NCBI RefSeq assembly: GCF_029227915.1
Contig: NC_079875.1
Span: forward strand, 40,693,201 to 40,757,200
Length of the DNA: 64,000 bases
Source of the DNA: Hydractinia symbiolongicarpus
Lineage: Eukaryota > Cnidaria > Hydrozoa > Anthoathecata > Hydractiniidae
Direction: 5' to 3'
Shown: one piece after another, positions 63,801 through 64,000 of the stretch
How positions within the stretch are numbered: the stretch's first letter is position 1
How the letters are laid out: every line of letters starts with the position of its first letter
The notes under the pieces: model-generated
Databases searched by the model: none
The model's input: the letters and a program-made list of their open reading frames with translations, nothing else
What the model was told of the DNA's origin: nothing
Program-made: the position numbers and the translations under genes

Positions 63801-64000
63801 AAAATGTTTTCATTTTTGATGAGACGCTGAATAAATGAAGTTTAATTGCCGGCAAACGAAAACCCGCCATTTGCCGTAAACCCCGGACTCGGCGCGTATA
63901 GTCAAAAAAATACAAAGAAAGTACCCAGGGAGTAAACTCATTTCTCGAACGATTTTTTAAATTATTTTTTCACCACTAAAACGCATGAGACTTGTAGTTT
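60890..64000 (+). repeat. 9-mer HOR, period 1826 bp, cut by the window end
   Basis: About 60890-62173 matches about 62716-64000 at 1826 bp (nine monomers). Landmarks are GTAAAAAGTATAC (near 61266 and 63092), the one-T-shorter TTTTCATTTTGATTAG (near 61578 and 63404), AAAGAAAATACCC, TTCCAAAATG (61971 and 63797) and TCAAAAAAATAC. The match still holds at base 64000, so the second copy continues outside the window. Confidence 0.85.

Larger units (their letters stand above)
1..64000. repeat. Satellite array, ~203-bp monomer, fills the window
   Basis: The block ATGAGACTTGTAG recurs every 203 bp or so from position 156 to position 63985, giving about 315 monomers with no unrelated sequence between them. 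Every copy has the same orientation. The array is cut by both window edges. Copies differ at scattered diagnostic sites, which define monomer classes, and by small indels that give 202-205 bp lengths. Long arrays of this kind are known from eukaryotic centromeres and heterochromatin; that location is inferred here. I do not recognise the family and cannot name the organism. All small reading frames are by-products: 203 leaves a remainder of 2 when divided by 3, so the frame changes at each monomer and none exceeds about 100 codons. Confidence 0.98.
47770..64000 (+). repeat. Zone A returns: class A monomers to the window end
   Basis: The classes of the first 4.8 kb come back. They are CGCTGTATAAAAG with AAAAACCGCGACTTCCCG and CCCTGTGAG, CGCTGAATAAATG with CCATTTGCCG and GGCGCGTATAG, and CCTGCGATTTCCCG with TTAATCCCGG. 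The zone is a mosaic of short HORs rather than one long-period HOR. A new set of variants appears towards the end: GATTAGACGCTGTATAAAAG, CGGATTCGGCGCG with AAAAGAATAC, CCATTTGACG, and GGGTTTAAAC. Near 47336-48030 and 49569-50263 a stretch repeats at 2233 bp (11 monomers). The stretches not listed separately are ordinary monomers of these classes. Confidence 0.83.

Noticed and set aside
1-64000. CRISPR-like regular repetition.
   Set aside because: The repeated unit is about 203 bp with no unique spacers; neighbouring units are similar over their full length.
1-64000. A fully artificial or collapsed assembly.
   Set aside because: HOR copies differ by scattered private substitutions and small indels, which argues against simple assembler looping, although individual near-perfect duplications (13-mer, 24-mer) still need read-level confirmation.

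Overview
The whole 64 kb window is one uninterrupted satellite-DNA array. A monomer of about 203 bp repeats head-to-tail on a single strand from the first base to the last, about 315 times, and runs off both ends. I found no protein-coding gene, tRNA, rRNA, transposon, CRISPR array or single-copy spacer. A long array with higher-order repeats (HORs) is typical of eukaryotic pericentromeric, centromeric or other heterochromatin. The species cannot be named from this sequence. The monomer is about 37% G+C and is not depleted in CpG: a hand-counted consensus has 12 CpGs where base composition predicts about 7. This argues weakly against a heavily methylated vertebrate or plant genome and would fit an invertebrate or another lightly methylated eukaryote.

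With monomer position 1 at the ATGAGACTTG block, a monomer has these parts in order. First is a perfect 9-bp inverted repeat around TTTT (positions 17-38). Then come a GAATAAAAG or GTATAAAAG block, GCCGGCAAACG, a C+G-rich core (TTTCCCG, CCCGGACTCGGCCCG), AAAAGTATACAAAG, the dyad GAGTAAACTC, CATTTCCCGAACG, and an A/T-rich tail ending CACCACTAAAACGC. Variants at about seven positions define monomer classes, and the order of the classes reveals the HORs.

Layout: (A) 1-4863 holds class A monomers with a 6-mer HOR. (B) 4864-8455 holds a 911-bp duplication that is out of register with the monomer, then a 5-mer duplication. (C) 7790-16780 holds a 13-mer HOR of 2640 bp with an extra 5-mer inside it. 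(D) 16780-36440 is dimer-rich, with 12-mer, 24-mer (4869 bp) and 11-mer (2232 bp) duplications. (E) 36440-38380 is a dimer-like class E zone. (C') 38380-41250 returns to the 13-mer unit. (D') 41250-45280 returns to the dimer zone and adds a 7-mer HOR of 1418 bp. (E') 45280-47770 returns to class E. (A') 47770-64000 returns to class A, with local 2-, 5-, 6- and 9-mer HORs. The order C-D-E therefore occurs twice, and class A lies at both ends.

There is no gene network to describe. What the window records is its own turnover: nested tandem duplications, chimeric monomers at crossover points, and one join out of monomer register. Coordinates of HOR copies come from matching diagnostic variants by eye. 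They are exact where a base-level join is stated and otherwise good to about one part of a monomer. An assembly error inside such an array cannot be excluded from sequence alone.
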